From NCBI RefSeq assembly GCF_040054535.1, contig NC_090777.1, positions 8,775,501 to 8,839,500 on the forward strand: a DNA stretch of 64,000 bases. Direction: 5' to 3'. The DNA is from Antennarius striatus. Lineage: Eukaryota > Chordata > Actinopteri > Lophiiformes > Antennariidae. The position numbers were made by a program, and so were the translations under genes. Below are positions 12,375-29,960 of the stretch, in pieces (position 1 is the first letter of the stretch; every line of letters begins with the position of its first letter). The notes beneath the pieces were generated by a model, which was given only the letters and a program-made list of their open reading frames with translations, had not been told where the DNA came from and did no database searches.

Positions 12375-12550
12375 ATTTAGGCGCACCAAGCAGGAGCTGC
12401 CTGCCACTCTACCTCCCCCTGCATGCGACCAGATCCCGTGTGTGCTTGTGTGTTCAGGGCCTGTACACACAATTGTATGTATGTTTCTAACGCTGGAGTG
12501 TGCCACTAATTTCCTTCAAGGGATTAATTGAGCATATAAAATAAATATAA
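12375..12550 (+). mobile_element. SINE family 2, 3' half
   Basis: Shares the body segment CTGCCACTCTACCTCCCCC, the CCTGTACACA region and the final AATTTCCTTCAAGGGATTAAT with the fuller copy at 15114-15480. The tRNA-like head is missing. Confidence 0.65.
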
Positions 12551-12551
12551 T

Positions 12552-14506
12552 AAATAAATGAATAAATTACGTATTTGAATTATCCTGTAGATACAGCAGT
12601 TTCCAGATGGATGCCACTTTTTACACTGAGAAAAATACACGCCAGTTTTCTGTGTGCATGGAAGGGCAGTGCTAATTGCTTTTACTCCACCACCCTTTTC
12701 AGCCTTGTGTAAGAATGCTACAGACCATGATGGTCACTGTCTCTGGGAAGTCACAGTACTAGTCACACACTATCACACGTCTGCAGGATGATGAACAGTC
12801 TGTCAGGCAATATTTCTCACTAATGCTAGAGCACGAAATGCATAGAACTATATAAGGCATTTATGATGTCAGTGTGAAAGTCACCTGCAACAGCCTTGTT
12901 TTTCTGATTGGACAGTGGTTATGTCTGTTGTCCTGCCTGGATTTGACTCCTGATGATCTGACTATGGGATAATTCCTTTTCTCAGTCAAACTGTGTGCAG
13001 AGACTGAAGAGTTCTTGTTTAGCCGGACCGTCTTTGCCACGCTCTGACCTCAGGGGTCAGAACTCCCACAGAAGCAGTGGAGTCAAATGCAGAGTACAAC
13101 CACTTAGGCATCTCATTTATGGGGTCGGCAAAAGGATCGGCCAGTGACTGACCCTTGGCTATTCATCACTGAACACCTCTTTTAGGAGGAGACAATCCAC
13201 CACAGTTGATTTCGATTACAGTACAATTATATATATTCTACTGACACAAAGGCTTTCAGTCACCACTCAATCCTATTGTTACACTAAAAAGAAATTATAA
13301 TTATACAATTATAATTTAGCCTCTGTGTGCAATTAGCAAAACCTTCCTGCCACAAAATCTTTTTTTAAAATTTGTTGTTGGATACAAAAAGTGGGTGACA
13401 GTACTGTGTATCAAACCAGATGACTAGCCACCTTGGCTTTGGGATCTACTTGTGGTTCTTGTTGGTCAAAGGCTAAAACCTTGATCTTATTCATGGAGGA
13501 CTGTTGGATCTTTGTAGAACTAGGTTTGTCTAGACCTAGAAACTAGACCACATCTTGTTAGGTGCATATAACTAAATTGTATTATGATTTTGCATAATAT
13601 AAATAAAGTGAACTGAATTGTGTGACCTAACAAATCTATGAAAATAATGTAACAAAAGCATTTATTCAACTACTTTGCTCCAGAACGAATGAAAACGTGC
13701 AAGTTCAAGAGTACTATAAAAGTAAAAAGTAGCCTGTTGAAGGCCATTTCCCCAGATGTGTTTCAAAAGTACAAATCCTATTAAGACCTTTTAAGAGATG
13801 AGCTTCATTTCAATTTTAATTTCTATTACAGTTATTACAGTTTGACCTAAAACCCTCTGGGGACTTTCACCGTAAAGTACGTTGCATTCTGTTAAGTCTT
13901 GATTCTTTGATGTTCATCTTCTTGCTTGCATCACACCTCCCTATAACATCATTGTCCATGCAGCTCTGGATGCCTTTGTGAGACAGTAGCATTACGAACA
14001 AGTTCATGGAAGGGCACACTGATGGACTCTGTACAGACAGACAGTTTACAGGTGTGTGGAACATTCCTACCAGGCACAGTGGATGAGTGCAGATGCTGCT
14101 GAGTCAATTATTGATAGGAGACATGTGAAGGATACTTTTGTTATGTACGTGTGAAATTAAAGATACGTGCAATGATTGTGCTCATGATTACAGGAATGAC
14201 AGCAGCTCAGTTCCAGGAATGGGAGATGTAATTGGTCTGATTTGCAAGGGGCGGATGAGGCTGAGGTTGAAGTGTCTAATCTAGCTGTGATTAGGCACAT
14301 GACTCTTGGAGAAAAGATTTTATGACGACTTAAATTAAAGGTGTGCATAAGAGTTGGTTATCATTAAAAAGAGACAAATCAGGACAGGTGTGCACCAGGT
14401 GGTGTTGGGGTTCCCCTGCAAGTTATAAGGTGACAATTTTTGACTTGTTAGCGTTACAAGATCCATGAGGCAACAAATGAGCAAATGCACTGTTTGACAT
14501 GACATG
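12552..14506. other. Intergenic, nothing recognised
   Basis: About 2 kb of AT-rich DNA with no coding similarity and no repeat family that I can name. Confidence 0.5.
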
Positions 14507-14850
14507 GGGCTGCAGTAGCTCAGTCCACTAAGGCTGCGTTCAGACTGCAGGTAGTCTTATTCCAATCAGATTCCCTTTCAGATCTGATTTTTAGAGTTGA
14601 CTGTCCACACTTTAGCAAGTATCTGAAGGGGATCTTGCTCTGTTCAGACTGGGCCACATTACTGGCCGATCTGACAGGTTCCGTAGCACCAATGTCGGAG
14701 CAGAGGCGTCGTCCACGCGTAGAGTGATGTCACAGACATTCAAAACTGATTGGTGTGTTTGGAGCTGTTCAGACGGAAACACATCTGACATGTGGCAAAT
14801 CTGTATAAAGCAACATTTCATCGTGTCACTATAGATGGCCATGATCATGG
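14507..14850 (+). mobile_element. SINE 2 head fragment followed by a MITE-like segment
   Basis: 14507-14530 matches the head of the SINE 2 copy at 44044 (GCAGTAGCTCAGTCCACTAA). It then switches abruptly at GGCTGCGTTCAGACTGCAG, a motif typical of nonautonomous DNA transposon ends in fish. The far inverted end was not found, so the boundary is uncertain. Confidence 0.4.
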
Positions 14851-15113
14851 CTAAAAGACTCCAAGTTTAATGGTCAGGAGAAGTCAATTTAAACACAGAT
14901 AAAGGGTGAGGTCAGAGGTCGCCAGCCTGGGTGGAGTGAGGTCACCCATTGAGTACGGGATCCTCAGGGTGGAGTATTGGAAAGAATAGCAAACAAAGAG
15001 TGACAATACGGTGTCATAATCTCATGTATCTGTGCATGCACAGGTAGAAAGTGAAAAAAGAAAAATAAATACAATAGGAAAAATACAGTAGGAAAAAAAA
15101 AGGGGGGGGGGGG

Positions 15114-15480
15114 GGCAGCAGTGGCTCAGCGGTAGAGCAGGTGGTAGAGCGGGTCGTCCAATGTTACCAAGATTGGCGGTTCGATTCCCACTCCTGCCCA
15201 GCCACTCCTGAGTGTGAGCTGCAGTGGGAGGTGTCAGCTCACTTCCCAAGCACTTCAAGGGCGCCCTTGAGCGAGGCGTCATCCCCTTTACAAATGACTC
15301 ATTAGGGAGCACCATGTATGCCTGCCACTCTACCTCCCCCACACTGCATGCCTACAGGCCCCTTAAGTGTGTGTGTTAGAGCCTGTATACACTATATACT
15401 GTACGTATATTCACAAGAAAGAACTAACAGTGTGAAAGAGTGTGCAACTAATCAATTTTTCTATGGGGATCAATATAGTA
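15114..15480 (+). mobile_element. tRNA-derived SINE, family 2
   Basis: The head has an A-box-like GTGGCTCAGCGGTAGAGC and a perfect B box GGTTCGATTCC at about 15178. The body carries a short GT run (15367-15375), and the 3' end reads TATGGGGATCAATA. It is preceded by a 14-G tract (15102-15115). It is the best copy for defining family 2. Confidence 0.75.
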
Positions 15481-15610
15481 TATACAATTTAAAAAAAAAA
15501 GTTGGAAAAACAAGGATCAGATGCAAAACCAGTGGCAATTAGTGAGTGCTAGGACGTCACCCTCCCAGAGTCACAAAACTATAACAATAGTCATAATACA
15601 TTATATAAAA

Positions 15611-16100
15611 TACAGTAATCCCTTGTTTGTGCATCAAGATGCACAACTTCACTGCTTTTCTTATCAGCATGGGGAGGATTCATCCATCCATCTGGCATAA
15701 GGCATGAGGTGGAGGACACTCCGGCATGAAGCCAGTGCGCCGCGGAGCCACACACAAAGACAGACAACCACAAACACAGACACTCACTCCTACGGGCAAT
15801 TTGGGACCGGCCAATTAACTTGAAGCGCATGTTTTTGGAGGTGGGAGGAAGCCGGAGAACCTGGAGAGAACCCACGCACACACCGGGAGAGCATGCAAAC
15901 TCCACACAGAGTGGGACTCGAATCCGCACCCGCCATGTTTTGCGGCGCCAGTGCGCAAAACATGCGCCACCGTGCCACCAGGAGGACTCATAAATGTTTA
16001 AGTTATCGTAAATTATAAAATAGTTTGTCGCTACATTGCAGAATTTTGTATATCGCGGGTGTTCCTGAAACACATTAACAAGTAACGAGGGACTACTGTA
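15611..16100. mobile_element. Mariner-type MITE with nested SINE
   Basis: The left end TACAGTAATCCCTTGTT (15611-15627) and the right end, read inverted as TACAGTAGTCCCTCGTT (16100-16084), are imperfect terminal inverted repeats bounded by TA. The inner right flank contains TATCGCGGG. This matches the pattern of nonautonomous Tc1/mariner-pogo elements. No transposase is present. A family 1 SINE occupies most of the interior. Confidence 0.7.
15670..15981 (-). mobile_element. SINE family 1, nested in the MITE
   Basis: On the minus strand it begins TGGTGGCACGGTGGCGCATG and includes the conserved block with CAGGTTCTCCGGCTTCCTCC. Its GAATG-type tail has been replaced by a GGATGGATG run. It lies inside the inverted repeats of the MITE at 15611-16100, so it inserted later. 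Confidence 0.75.
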
Positions 16101-20392
<4,292 letters not shown>

Positions 20393-21107
20393 CACTAAAG
20401 CAATGGAAACACTTGTGTGGCTCTACAAGATGTGACTGCTTGCGTGAAAGAAAGGCAACTCTGTAATGATTTCCTCAGAAGCTCAGCTACAGTTTTTAAA
20501 TTTCCTGTGCTTTTTGTGTAAGGACACATTTTTTCCATTGGTTTGGATGAAGGTACTTCTTTAGTGCCAACTGCGTGGGTGGTTGTTCACCATGGTAATG
20601 TCTGACTGACATTTTAAGAGTTGGCTTTGCTAGGAGACTTGCTGTCAGCTGCCTTGCTATGCTACCGACTGGAGAAAGTTATAACGCTTCAGTGTTTAAA
20701 GGTTGAACATTTAGAAAGACCTTCTGTGTTTACAACATTGTATATTAATGGAAGTAAGAAAGCTCTAGGAAGTTTGTTTTCAATTGAAACATGGAATCTG
20801 GTTAGCACATCCTTTAGATTAGCTAGTTTGTTCAGAGTGGGTAAGAGCCAGTAGCCTGCAATAAAAAAACAAAACAAAACATAAAAACACCTCATGATAG
20901 CTAACCCTAACCCTTCATTGCATTGAATACAACTTTGTATGATTTCATCTTCTTGTCCTCTTTTTTTTATTTTGGTTGGGATTTAGATGGTCTGAGCTCC
21001 ACTATGAAATTTGGACTTCTGGAGGAACTAAGGTAAAGCTAAGCTAGTTGTTGATTTGTGAATGTCTCAGTGTGTCTCATGTTGTATTTAAACATTTCAT
21101 AGATGAA

Positions 21108-22145
21108 CTTCTTCTTTTCCTTTCGGCTTTTCCCTTCAGGGGTCGCCACAGCGAATCAATTGCCTCCATCTAACCCTGTCTTCTGCATCCTCTTCTCTCA
21201 CACCAACTACCTTCATGTCCTCTTTCACTACATCCATAAACCTCCTCTTTGGTCTTCCTCTAGGCCTCCTGCCTGGCAGTTCAAAACTCAGCATCCTTCT
21301 ACCAATACACTGTATATTCACTATCTCTCCTCTGGACATGTCCAAACCATCTCAGTCTGGCCTCTCTGACTTTATCTCCAAAACCTCTAACATGTGCTGT
21401 CCCTCTGATGTACTCATTCCTGATCCTATCCTTCCTGGTCACTCCCAGAGAGAACCTCAGCATCTTCATCTCTGCTACCTCCAGCTCTGTCTCCTGTCTT
21501 TTCCTCAGTGACACTGTCTCTAGACCAAACAACATCGCTGGTCTCACCACAGTTTTGTACACCTTTCCTTTCATTTTAGCTGAAACTCTTCTATCACACA
21601 TCACACCTGACACTTTCCTCCACCCGTTCCATCCTGCCTGTACACGCTTCTTCACCTCTTTTCCACACTCTCCATTGGTCTGGACTGTTGACCCTAAGTA
21701 CTTAAAATCCTCCACCTTCTTGATCTCTTCTCCCTGTAACCTCATTCTTCCACTTGGGTTCCTCTCACTCACACACATGTATTCTGTCTTCTTGCCGCTA
21801 ACCTTCATTCCTCTCCTTTCCAGGACAAACCTCCACTTCTCTAGCTTCTCCTCCACCTGTTCCCTGCTCTCACACAGATCACAATGTCATCTGCAAACAT
21901 CATAGTCCATGGAGATTCCTGTCTAACCTCGTCTGTCAGCCTGTCCATCACCATAGCGAACAAGAAGGGGCTCAGACCTGATCCCTGATGCAGTCCCACC
22001 TCCACCTTGAACTCCTCTGTCACACCTACAGCACACCTCACCACTGTCTTACAGTCCTCATACATGTCCCGGACCCTTCTCATATACTTCTCTGCCACTC
22101 CAGACTTCCTCATACAATACCTCAGTTCCCCTCTGGGCACCCTGT
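21108..22145 (-). mobile_element. RTE-like LINE, 5'-truncated, with decayed reverse transcriptase
   Basis: Read on the minus strand, the fragment starts in the reverse transcriptase palm. GLHQGSGLSPFLFAMVMDRL is followed by the catalytic FADDIVIC motif. After a frameshift near 21880 it continues through VEDFKYLGSTVQTNG and GWNGWRKVSGV. A second disruption near 21310 precedes the C-terminus (RRPRGRPKRRFMDVVKEDMK). The 3' tip is GAAAAGCCGAAAGGAAAAGAAG. These are hallmarks of RTE-clade (BovB/Expander-type) LINEs. At least two frameshifts make it inactive. A second copy of the same 3' end is at 40755-41108. Confidence 0.85.
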
Positions 22146-25100
22146 CATAATATATTCAATTATATAGTAATGAAACTATCAAATATGCAAATAAGCAATT
22201 CGTTATGTAATGACATGAAACAAAAGTAAAAAAAAGTAGCAATGTAAGAGGTCCTATCACTGACGAAAAATTGCAAATTTAAAACCAAACAGATATTCGA
22301 GGTATGTACTGAAACCTGACTTATGAGACCCATATAAACTTTGGCTTGTTTTGAGCATAATAAGCCACATACAGTTTTAAACATTGCGCCCATTTTGCTT
22401 ATTACTGGGTTTTTCAATGTTTATTTAACACAAGTACACAGCTGTGTGTTCATGGTTTGTGGCCCTTCTTACTGACTGCATTTGTAACCTCAAGGAGTAG
22501 ATTTTATGTATATTTGTCTTTTCTCTTGACCGTTGACCTGGGTGTGGCAAATGCTTGGGCTGTGTGGAAAAGGCTGCTTCTAAACTCTCTTCCATGATTC
22601 ACTTCCTCCACACGTTGGACTTTTTCTTGTCTTCTTTTTTTGATCTTCTTTTTTTATGTGTGTTTGCTGTACAGTAGACATTTGTGTTTTTGCTTTAATT
22701 TTCTGATACTTTATTTGGCCTTAGTCTTCTCGACCTAACTGTCATTTTCTTTAGCTTCTATTATCCTATAAAGCACGCATGCCTTGCTGTTATATCTGGT
22801 CTCTGCTCAGTTTATTGCAATGACCATCAGTTTCTTGTGGGCGATTTTTTTTATGTACAGTATGTGAATAAAGCCACCACTTTTTCACATGAAAATTGTT
22901 TTTTGTGAGCCTTAAAATTGGGACTAAATCTTTTAAAACTATAATTCATGTTTCAAACGGGAAAAATCTAATTTTCATTGCAACTGTGATGCACTTTGTG
23001 TATAGTTATCAGGTTTTCAGTCTAGCAGCCATGTGCAAACAGAAGAAAAACAAACAGATGTGTAATATTATGTTTTGTTTGTTATTACACAGGATTATTA
23101 TTATAATTTTTAATTTGAAAACATATACTGCTAACTACTGGCCAGGCATGCATACTACGGGATTATCTACCCTTTCTGCATTTCTGTGTGAATGAGCAAT
23201 GCAATTGCGTGGATGAGCACTGTTTTCAGAAAGTTGTCATATAAACAAGGATTTTTTTTGAAGGAACAGAAAAGAAAAAACATTTCAGTTTTGAGCAGAA
23301 CTACTTTCATTTAACAGATTTAAACCTTTTTACCCATCCCCTATCTCTTCCAGATCTTACATACACTGTGAATCATCTAATTAATTATTTTCTGACTGTA
23401 ACTGTTTTCTTGTTCTTTCCCCTCCCTTGCTCCCTCCATCTCTTCCTGACCTTTCTGCTGCAGAGATTAACTCAGTTCCTGCTCGGCAAGCTTGTCTCCC
23501 CCACAGGAATGTGCTGTTTGTACATAAACATACATAGAGAATTGATAAGAAAGTGTCTGTGCAAGGACTGCTCTCTGTCCATTAGCACAATCCTATCACG
23601 GGAACCGTGGGTTACGTCTCTCTAGTTTCTATCTCAGCTTGGGTATTTCTGTTTCTTGGGTCAGTGATGCACTCAGAGTGCTGGCCTCTAACAGAAGGAT
23701 TTAAATCTATCATCAAATGGTTATTGTTTACCTTTTTATTTATACAAGTTTGTCTGGCACCCATTCAAACAGGATCATAAGTTTTTTGCAGTGATGATGC
23801 CTTTCTTCATCTTAAAAGTATTTATAAATCTAATTATTGCCACATTAATACACAAAGTAAAAGTAGATTTTTCTAAAATGATGTCAGTGATATTATATGT
23901 TTACTTTGTCTGCACTCACAAATGTTACCACTCAATCATTGACCAGTAGTTTGCTCAATAAAGAAAGACCTTGAGTTAAGGTGAGCGGCTGCTGGATGTA
24001 CAGTAACTACTTAGTCATGAATGTTTGCACTAATTTCCCTTGAAACGCTGAGTGTAGACATACCAATCTCTATGGAAACAGGACATAGCAACTGACACAT
24101 TGATCAAAATGAATAAATCTTTATCTTCCTCCCAAAATAGGAAATGGTGGTCATTGCCGCAAAGTTCCACGCTAGTATGTTGCAGATTTAAGACTCGACA
24201 TCCTCAGAATCTCATCTCTCCAGTGCTCAAATCACAAGATATTACATAACAGTTTCTGATTACATGCAAACATGCAGACTGGCTGCATTTTCTTCTGCCA
24301 CTGTTGCACACACAACTGGGTATTCATGTAAGCATTGATCTTGTTTGCATCCCTGGGACGCAAGCTTTAAATACATTTCCATTCAAAAAAAATATTCACA
24401 ATTTTTCCATTTCTCAACTTAAATTTGTAACCCGGAAATTGCCATTATGTTTTGATCTCGCACGAGTTTCTTGTCACGAGACTCATCTGCGGGATTCTGA
24501 CTTATTAAAATCGACCAAACGGCAACACGTCTACTCATTTTAGTGAGAGTGAGAGAGCAGTGAGAGCGATGAGTTGGTTAGACCATCCAGAGCAGTCACA
24601 AGCTTTCGCTTATGCTGAGAGAGTTCTGTTGAGATTCTACCATAAATATTGTTATTGGCAATATTTCTACCATTAATATTGTTATTAATTTGGGATGCAT
24701 AAACATGTTGGGATGCCCAAATTTTTTGTGAAGAGCATCCCCGGGATTCACTACTTTCTTGAGGTAAAATTAACTCTGTTTAGGGGCATTTTATTCACTG
24801 TACTCCGAAACATCTTACTCAAATTTGAAGGGAAATTGCTCTGCCAATCTTCTGGCTTACTTAATATTTTTCATATCATTAATTTCACTTTTCATTAGCT
24901 TCTTGCGTTATGGAAGCAACTACAGCAGAAGAGGGCAGTATAGTGTTGTAGGTGTTATGTGCACAGGTAGAACAAAGGTTCAGCAAAGGTAATGTTTCTA
25001 TGGTCTATAGCCACACCTTAAACTTCTACAAGTTACTCTCCTATTGCATAATTGCCTCCCTCCCATATTGTCTTTTGTATTTGGTCCGTTTAATCTATGT

Positions 25101-26361
25101 GTGAATGTGTGCGCGACTAAGAGACTGAGAGAAATATGTCGAGGACGAAAGTACATCTGTGGGAATTAAAAAATGTGGGTGTGTATGAGTGTGTTTTCAG
25201 ATTCAGTGTTCTTGGCAGCAGTGGGGGAGCAGTAACATTAAAGGTGTCGTGAATGGTTTCCAAAACAATGCCTTCCAGAAAAAATAAACCATGCCTTCCC
25301 ACATGTTGAAAAAAAAGTGTCTGACTGTTATCTGAACAAAGCACACTGACTGAGTAGGAAATAACAGGTCTGGCTGCTGGACCCCTCCCTGCTCCAAAGA
25401 CTCAGTTACCTTCCCGTCACTCTGCATGGCTTTTATCTTTTTAACTTCAGCTGTTTAAAATGTGTTGCCCCATTCACTTTGTCTGTATTTGCGTAGAAAA
25501 AATGTTTTATCTTGACTCTCCCACACTTTCGGGAGCTTCCCCCCCAAAATTGAAATTCAAGTTTTTCTCCCTGAGGCCTCGATTCTTGTTGCTAAACTTG
25601 CTGCATGCAAAGGTGACTGAATGCCCACAGCCTCTCAAAAGCTGTAGTGCATGGCTAAGACCTGTTAATGTTTGTAGTTTTGGTAGTAAACATGCAATCA
25701 TGTTGCATAGTAGTATAAAAAAAATGCAATTTACTGTCAGGTCTTGAATCAAAAGTTGGAGCTGGAGATCAAGTCAGACCAAATAAATCACATTTAATGG
25801 TTTCATCAAGAAGCAGATATTACAGTGGACCATGAGGCAAGTCAAGGCTGATTCTCTGAAGGGAAACCAGACAATTAATGCCAAAAAAAGCACAATATGA
25901 CAAAAGTAAAATTGAGAAAAAAATCAAATCAGTTCAGTGAAGAAATTCACATGCATTTATGTACAATAAGTTGGATTATTAGAGCCAATAGCTCACCCAA
26001 GGTCCAACACTAAAGATGTGCACCACAAAAATAACCCCACTTGGGGATCTCACAATATTATGTCTTTGAGTGCAACAAAATTCAGTGGTTACAAACAGAC
26101 AGAGAAACCAGACAAACATTAAAGAACACTAAAACACCTCAAGCATGCTTAACATCTTCAGTATGTGATTTGTAACATAAATGCCTGACAGAGACTCCCA
26201 GTTATCATCACTGATTTGCTTCACAGTCTACGTGGTCAGACACAGCTTTATCAAGAACTCTTATCAGCAAGGTAAAAGAAAGAAACTCACACACATTTTT
26301 CCCACACTGAAGTCCTGAACAAACATGATCAAGTTAATTCCCAGCAAAAATTTATTCCAAC
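22146..26361. other. Intergenic, nothing recognised
   Basis: About 4.2 kb, AT-rich, without a gene or repeat that I can support. No canonical exon flanks with coding similarity were seen. Confidence 0.5.
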
Positions 26362-26374
26362 ATATTGCTGTACA

Positions 26375-26737
26375 AGGGCGGCACGGTGGCGCAGTGGGTA
26401 GCACTGCCGCCTCACAACACGGCGGACCCGGGTTCGTGTCCCGCTCTGTGCGGAGTTCGCATGCTCTCCTCGTGTCTGCGTGGGTTCTCTCCGGGTTCTC
26501 CGGCTTCCTCCCACCTCCAAAAGCATACGCTTCAGGTTGATTGGCTGGTCCCAAAATTGCCCGTAGGAGTGAGTGTGTGTGTGAGTGGTTGTATGTCTTT
26601 GTGTGTGGCTCCGCGGTGCACTGGCGTCGTGCCCGGAGTGTCCCCTGCCTCACGCCCTATGCCGCTGGGATAGGCTCCAGCTCCCCGTGACCCGCTGCGG
26701 CGGATATAGCGGTGGTCATATGACAATGAATGAATGA
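26375..26737 (+). mobile_element. SINE family 1, full length with 13-bp TSD
   Basis: Head GGCACGGTGGCGCAGTGGGT, B box GGTTCGTGTCCC, tail GAATGAATGAAT. A perfect 13-bp target-site duplication, ATATTGCTGTACA, lies at 26362-26374 and 26738-26750. This is one of the youngest-looking copies. Confidence 0.9.
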
Positions 26738-26938
26738 ATATTGCTGTACATAGCTTGTTACAAACACAGAAAATGGTTGATAGTAACTGTAGCTGGCTCT
26801 AGATTTATAAGCTGTCTTTTCTGCATAGGTAAAAGCGGAACTGAAAAAAGTTTAAGCCATAGAGCATTATGTGTAATGAACCAACTCTGTGAAATGCTAA
26901 GCAGATGAAGACGATTATAACCTTCTCTTCTTCCGAAA

Positions 26939-27010
26939 GATGGATGAATTGATCCATGGATGGATGGATGGATGAATGGATGGATGGATGGATGGATGGA
27001 TGGGTGGATG
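26939..27010 (+). repeat. (GGAT)n microsatellite
   Basis: A tetranucleotide tract with a few variant units. It could be the tail of a lost retroposon but stands alone here. Confidence 0.85.
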
Positions 27011-27279
27011 AAGTAACACTTAACAAGTAAAGCTGACTCCAATAGAGTTTTATAAAATTATCAGTGCACCCTTCCGTTTTCTCTCATTATATTAAGCAGG
27101 CTGTCTTTGTTTAAAGGGAAACAGGAGTAGTCAGGATTTCCTGTCATGACTGAGGCATCCTGTATTGGACGCCAAACTTTTGTTAATCACAAGTTTGAGT
27201 TGCAAAAACGGAATACTGTATGTTATTTTAGGGACCTTATATTGAAATCAGGTATAAAATGCCGATATGCCAATACATA

Positions 27280-27414
<135 letters not shown>

Positions 27415-27854
27415 AATAGCAGCATTTTCTTTTTGTACCTTGCAACAAACATTCATAGCAGGTCTGTAAAAAGTCATAAACTATCACACAAATGTCTGAT
27501 ATGTCGTCAGAAAAGTTATTTAGTGCAAACAAGTTTCATTCATTAGAAGTCAATGTTGACATTGGACACTAATGCTAAGGTGTGGAAAGGGTTAGAGAGG
27601 CATGTGATTTGTAGGAAAGTGAATTTTTACTTTCATTTGTTTTTAAAAACCAGTAAAAATTAAAACAAACCCACATTATACAAAATGTAGTGCAAAATTG
27701 CACTGAACCATCTACAATGCTTAAATAGTACTAGCTGCATTTGTCCAGAGCAAATTAATTACAAGACAGGTCAAAACTCAGATGTCTTGTGTCCACTTGA
27801 TGAACTTTGACTGCAATGCAATGTTGTCAGATAAACCTAAACTAGCAATAAGAA

Positions 27855-28383
27855 GAAAAAGAAAAAATTCCACTTTAATGATCCCTGATCCCCTACGGGG
27901 AAATGGTCTTTATAGTCGTACATATATACAGTTACATGCATATATACATACATAGTTGTGTACAGGCCCCTGAACACAACACACCAGGGGCTTCTAGGCA
28001 TGCAATTACAGCAAACAGGATAAGGGGGCCGTGGTGCACTAGCGTAACGCTCAGAGTTTGCACCTGCTTCCCTATGCTAGCTGGATTAGGCTCCAGATCA
28101 CCGTGACCCACGCAAGTGGATGCAGCGGGTAAGAAAATGAATAAATGGGGGAGGCAGAGGGATGGGTTCCAACTTTGAGGTGCATCCCAAATGAGCAGCT
28201 TGCAAAGGGGACGGCGCCTTGCTCAAGGGTGCCTCGGCAGTGGCTGGGAGGTGAGCTGACACCTCCCACTGTTAGCTCATATTCCGGGTGTTTACGGGAA
28301 AGAGCGGGAATCGAACCACCAATCTAGAATAATAGGACGACCCGCTCTACCGCACACTCTACCACTCAGCCACTCCCGCCCCA
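27855..28383 (-). mobile_element. SINE family 2 on the minus strand, split by a SINE 1 fragment
   Basis: The 5' head occupies 28145-28383 (B-box region near 28310) and the 3' half 27855-28021. A plus-strand 3' fragment of SINE family 1 lies between them. The 5' end faces another SINE 2 copy starting at about 28399. Confidence 0.65.
28022..28147 (+). mobile_element. SINE family 1, 3' fragment
   Basis: Matches the last third of the full copies: GTGGTGCACT, then GGCTCCAGATCACCGTGACC, and an AAAATGAATAAAT tail. It interrupts a minus-strand SINE 2. Confidence 0.65.
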
Positions 28384-28398
28384 CTGCAAATAGCTATA

Positions 28399-28619
28399 TT
28401 GGGGCGGCAGTGGCTCAGCGGTAGAGCGGCTGCCCTACGATCTCTATGAACCGAGATCGGCAGTTCAATTCACGCTCCCGCCAAGCAATCCTTGGAGTGT
28501 GAACCTCCAGAGCACTGCCGAGGCGCCCTTGAGCAAGGTACCGTCCCCCTCACAAGCTGCTCATTTTTGTGCTCCATAAACGGGGCTGCCTGCCATTTTA
28601 CCTCCCCCTACAGGCCCCC

Positions 28620-28685
<66 letters not shown>

Positions 28686-28775
28686 GCTACAGGGGCCCGT
28701 ACTCACTAATATACGTATATGCATGTGTTTGAACCACCAACTAGAGCGTGCTTTCTTAATTTCCTTCAGTATATA
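28399..28775 (+). mobile_element. SINE family 2 with internal (GT)n
   Basis: Head GGCAGTGGCTCAGCGGTAGA, B-box-like GGCAGTTCAATTCACG, and an internal (GT)n of 67 bp at 28620-28686. The 3' end is followed by a TATAAAATAAAATAAA tail. Its head lies 16-18 bp from the head of the inverted copy on its left. Confidence 0.75.
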
Positions 28776-29960
28776 AAATAAAATAAAAAATATTCCGCAG
28801 AGACAGAGTAATGTTGAGATTGCTGTGTCATATGTTTCGGAAATCCAAGTTGTAAAAGACTGTGTTCACAAATGGGTGTGATGGTGTTAATACAACAACT
28901 GGGTGCACACCCATATCAATAATTGACACTGTAAGAAGCCAGGCTGTAAAAATTGTCCAGGTATCAGCAGCAGTCGGTTTACATAGTTTAGTTTACACAG
29001 AGGCACAAGAACACACATAGATATTCTTCACCCATTCATTGGTCATAATTATAGAAAGTCCTTGCTTCTGCTGACACTAATTTGAATTATATTGACTGAA
29101 ATCTGTCCATTGGCAACCAGGTTCAGTCTGAACATAGTGGATCTTAAGTAAGAAAATGGTCCTAGACTTTATTCTTTCATCTTTGACAAAGGTGGAAACA
29201 TTCTACAAAGGCTCAAAAATGTTGACCTAACTGGTCATTTATCCTGTTGAATGACAATAACACCTATTACTTGCATTTCTCTGAGAGTGTGACTGGATGC
29301 AGGCATAGAGACTGAGTAATCAAATGCTGGCCTTTGTGAGTTCTGTCTATTTTTCACCATATTGGTGTCTGCATGAACGTGTGCATATGGGTTTGCAACA
29401 ATACATTACATAATTTGCTCAGTGCAAGAGGTTTCCCCTCCAATTCCTCCTGAACATGTGTGCAAATACAAAGATCATTCCACAGTGAACTCTCTCCCTA
29501 TCAGGTCACTCATAATTCAACCCACCTGCTGGACAGAACAGCTGAAATGGGTGTGGTAGGTAGTCAGCAAAGGTTCCATTGTGTGTTATATTTGGGAAAA
29601 AATGTTTCTAATATCTGTATTATCAAACAATTCAAACTGTTCTTCATTTATTTTCTCAATGCCTGATAAAAACTATATATTCCTCAACAAATCTGATATG
29701 CTATGGATTTCATACAACTTTACTTCAAGCTGCAGCTTCAACCCTGGGATGTACAAGTTACCAGTTCATCCACTCTTCTATGGGGATTGTTTTTCTTCAA
29801 CAGCTTCGAAATGAAAAGTTGTAATGCATTTATTTTCATTACAGGTATTCCTAATAAAACATGTTTGTGACGTGAAACCATTTGCATCATTTATTTACAT
29901 TATTTTTTCATTAACTGTAACAATTTGCAGTTTTTGTACACACACGCACATTCACACTTG
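28776..29960. other. Intergenic, nothing recognised
   Basis: About 1.2 kb of AT-rich DNA. The missing left end of the piggyBac relic was sought here and not found. Confidence 0.5.

Noticed and set aside
22896..23625. Hydrophobic open frames as small membrane proteins
   Set aside because: They are short, AT-rich and Phe/Leu/Ile-biased as expected from random AT-rich DNA; no conserved motif.
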